Positions 35,874-37,540 of a stretch of DNA of 37,540 nucleotides are shown here, piece after piece. Every line of letters starts with the position of its first letter. Position 1 is the stretch's first letter. Source of the DNA: Spirochaetaceae bacterium (lineage in GTDB: Bacteria > Spirochaetota > Spirochaetia > Treponematales > Breznakiellaceae). The position numbers were made by a program, and so were the translations under genes. The stretch lies in NCBI GenBank assembly GCA_031282145.1, contig JAITEG010000260.1, positions 1 through 37,540 of the forward strand, written 5' to 3'. The notes beneath the pieces were generated by a model. It did not search any database, was not told the DNA's origin, and worked only from the letters and a program-made list of their open reading frames with translations.

Positions 35874-35910
35874 GGAACGCCCCCCACCGGGGGCGTTCCC
35901 CGGTCTTTTT
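35874..35910 (+). terminator. Terminator of the symporter operon
   Basis: GGAACGCCCC (35874-35883) pairs with GGGGCGTTCC (35890-35899), followed by CCGGTCTTTTT. It starts four bases after the symporter stop codon. Confidence 0.85.
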
Positions 35911-35999
35911 CCCCCGGTCCGCCTGCTGTACGGCCGGATACGTCCCAATTTACCGCGGCTTTTAGTAAAGGCCGATTTCTCGTGCGGCGGGACCTTAGA

Positions 36000-36028
36000 T
36001 TGACTTTTTATTCTATAAGCGGTAAAAC
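36000..36028 (+). promoter_or_regulatory. Possible promoter of the aminotransferase gene
   Basis: TTGACT (36000-36005), a 17-base spacer and TAAAAC (36023-36028), about 40 bases before the ATG. The -10 box is a poor match. Confidence 0.45.
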
Positions 36029-36069
36029 CAAAATGACAGCGAGAAATTGAGTTTTTAAAGGAGTTTTTC

Positions 36070-37392
36070 ATGTCCGAAGCGTCAATAAAATCGAACCATA
36101 CGACATACAATCTGCAATCCTGGTCAAAGCAGCGGGGCCTTAATCCGGTGGTTATTGAAAAAGCGGAGGGGATCTATATGTGGGACCCCTCGGGCAAGCG
36201 GTATACCGATATGAGCAGCCAGCTCGTGAACCTCAATGTGGGCCATGGGAATAAGGCGATTATCGAAGCCATCAAAAAGCAGGCGGATCAGTATTGTTAC
36301 ATAAGCCCGTCTTACGCCAGCGAGAGCCGGGGGGAACTGGCGAAATTGTTGATCGAGCTGCTGCCCGACAATATGGGCAAGATCCTCTTTACCAATGCCG
36401 GGGCGGACGCCAATGAAAACGCCGTAAAAATAGCGAAGATGTTCACCGGCCGGCATAAGGTTTTTTCCCGGTACCGCAGTTACCACGGTTCCAGTTTCGG
36501 CGCGGGGAACCTGACCGGTGAACCCCGGCGTTACCCCCTGGAACCGGGGATTCCCGGTTTTGTTAAATTTTTTGACCCCTATATCTACCGGGAACCGATC
36601 AAATTCGCTTCGGAAAAAGAAGCCGCGGACTATTACCTTTATAAACTGCGGGAACAGGTGGTGTATGAAAAACCTGATAGCGTGGCGGCCCTGATTGTGG
36701 AAACCGTTACCGGTTCTAACGGGGTTATCATTCCCCCGGAGGGGTACCTCGCGGGGGTTCGTAAGATATGTGACGAATTCGGGATCCTCCTGATTTGTGA
36801 CGAGGTGATGATGGGGTTCGGCAGAACCGGGAAAATGTTCGCCTTTGAGCATTACGGCATCAAGCCCGATATTGTTACCTTTGCCAAGGGGGCGACCTGC
36901 GGTTATGTCCAGCTTGGCGGGGTCGCGGTATCCAAAACCATCGCCGCCTATTTTGACGACAACCTCCTTTCCTGCGGCTTAACCTACTCGGGCCATCCCC
37001 TGGCCTGCGCCGCGGGGATCGCCTGCGTTAATTTTTATAAAGAAAACAGGATCATCGGAAACGTGCAAGAGCGGGGCGCGGAACTGACGGCGATTTTTAA
37101 AACCCTCAAGGAAAAACATAAGACCGTGGGGGATGTCCGCAGTATCGGCCTTATGGGGGCGGTGGAACTGGTCAAGGATAAGGCCACCAAGGAACCGGTG
37201 GTCCCCTATGGTAAGGATCCCGAGGGGGTGATGAAGAAGATTAACGGCCAGTTGGCCGCCAAGGGCTTTATGACCTACACCCACGAAAACATGATCCTCG
37301 TCGCCCCGCCCCTGATCATAACCAGGGAACAACTGGCTGAGGAGCTGCAAAAGCTCGACGAGGTTCTGGACGCGGTAGACCGTATGTTTTAA
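36070..37392 (+). CDS. Class III (omega-type) PLP-dependent aminotransferase
   Basis: 440 residues. ILFTNAGADANENAVKIAK binds the PLP phosphate, ICDEVMMGFGRTG carries the cofactor aspartate and the TFAKGATCGY lysine (K273) forms the Schiff base. The front NPVVIEKAEGIYMWDPSGKRY and VNLNVGHGN fit beta-alanine/taurine:pyruvate-type and related omega-aminotransferases. The gene follows a carbamoyl hydrolase that could yield an omega-amino acid, so deamination of that product is a reasonable guess. GGAG ribosome site at 36059-36062. Confidence 0.9.
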   Translation: MSEASIKSNHTTYNLQSWSKQRGLNPVVIEKAEGIYMWDPSGKRYTDMSSQLVNLNVGHGNKAIIEAIKKQADQYCYISPSYASESRGELAKLLIELLPDNMGKILFTNAGADANENAVKIAKMFTGRHKVFSRYRSYHGSSFGAGNLTGEPRRYPLEPGIPGFVKFFDPYIYREPIKFASEKEAADYYLYKLREQVVYEKPDSVAALIVETVTGSNGVIIPPEGYLAGVRKICDEFGILLICDEVMMGFGRTGKMFAFEHYGIKPDIVTFAKGATCGYVQLGGVAVSKTIAAYFDDNLLSCGLTYSGHPLACAAGIACVNFYKENRIIGNVQERGAELTAIFKTLKEKHKTVGDVRSIGLMGAVELVKDKATKEPVVPYGKDPEGVMKKINGQLAAKGFMTYTHENMILVAPPLIITREQLAEELQKLDEVLDAVDRMF

Positions 37393-37404
37393 GGAAACTT
37401 CGTT

Positions 37405-37540
37405 TTAGCCTTTTACTGCTCCGGCGGCGACGGGGCGTCGCCGAATATGTTCAGCGCGCTAGCCTTTCACGGCTCCGGCGGCGACGGGGCGTCGCCGAAT
37501 ATGTTCAGCGTGTTAGCCTTTTACTGCTCCTGCGGCGACG
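37405..37540. repeat. 54-bp tandem repeat (at least 2.5 units), runs off the right edge
   Basis: Units start at 37405, 37459 and 37513; the first two differ at only about five positions. Each contains the palindrome GGCGACG-GGG-CGTCGCC. Read leftward each unit encodes VAAGAVKG followed by a stop (TAA, TAG, TAA), with differences only at third codon positions. Confidence 0.85.
37513..37540 (-). CDS. 3' end of a leftward gene, possibly a MalG-type ABC permease (partial)
   Basis: Only the last eight codons are visible: VAAGAVKG and TAA. They match the C-terminus VAGAVKG of the MalG-type permease ending at 7259. Very short evidence, but the repeated gene end and the convergent position support a real coding end here. 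Confidence 0.35.

Noticed and set aside
37405-37540. CRISPR array
   Set aside because: The units are contiguous with no spacers and no cas genes; it is a plain tandem repeat.

Overview
The window reads as chromosomal DNA of a spirochaete, most likely a termite-gut-type Treponema (inference). The reasons are the order tRNA-Thr, rpmG, tRNA-Trp, secE, nusG, rplKAJL, rpoB, rpoC, an rpoB of 1184 and rpoC of 1433 residues (close to treponemal lengths), an Asn at the rpoB position where E. coli has Ser531, and many ABC solute-binding-protein operons in moderately GC-rich DNA.

Left part (1-3780): a leftward unit encodes a fused double-TetR repressor and the start of a TolC-type outer membrane factor that runs off the edge. 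A near-perfect 26-bp palindrome sits upstream of the repressor. Divergent from it is a more AT-rich two-gene module, an OLD/RecF-like ATPase plus a small TOPRIM-like protein, which looks like an acquired anti-phage system.

Polyol region (3863-10760, leftward): a solute-binding protein, two MalFG-type permeases, an FGGY kinase, a zinc alcohol dehydrogenase and a short-chain dehydrogenase form one sugar-alcohol uptake and oxidation operon without its own ATPase. The binding-protein gene is split by an 11-G tract just after the signal peptide, so as read it is out of frame; phase variation or a sequencing error are both possible.

Central part (10760-24973): formamidase-like gene, tRNA-Leu and deoD lie on the minus strand; the tRNA-Thr to rpoC housekeeping block is on the plus strand with several intergenic RNA hairpins. 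Each of the three tRNA genes is followed by a short sequence complementary to its own T-arm and then by a shared GCCGACC-containing element. This is the least explained signal in the window.

Right part (24972-37540): ahpC and a branched-chain-amino-acid-type ABC operon (livJ-H-M-G-F) run leftward. Rightward genes encode an M20-type carbamoyl-amino-acid/allantoate amidohydrolase, a YtcJ-like amidohydrolase, a DUF3311-like protein with a sodium:solute symporter, and a class III aminotransferase. Together they suggest uptake and deamination of N-carbamoyl or amide compounds. The transporter leader can fold as an H-type pseudoknot. The window ends in a 54-bp tandem repeat that repeats the 3' end of a leftward permease-like gene.
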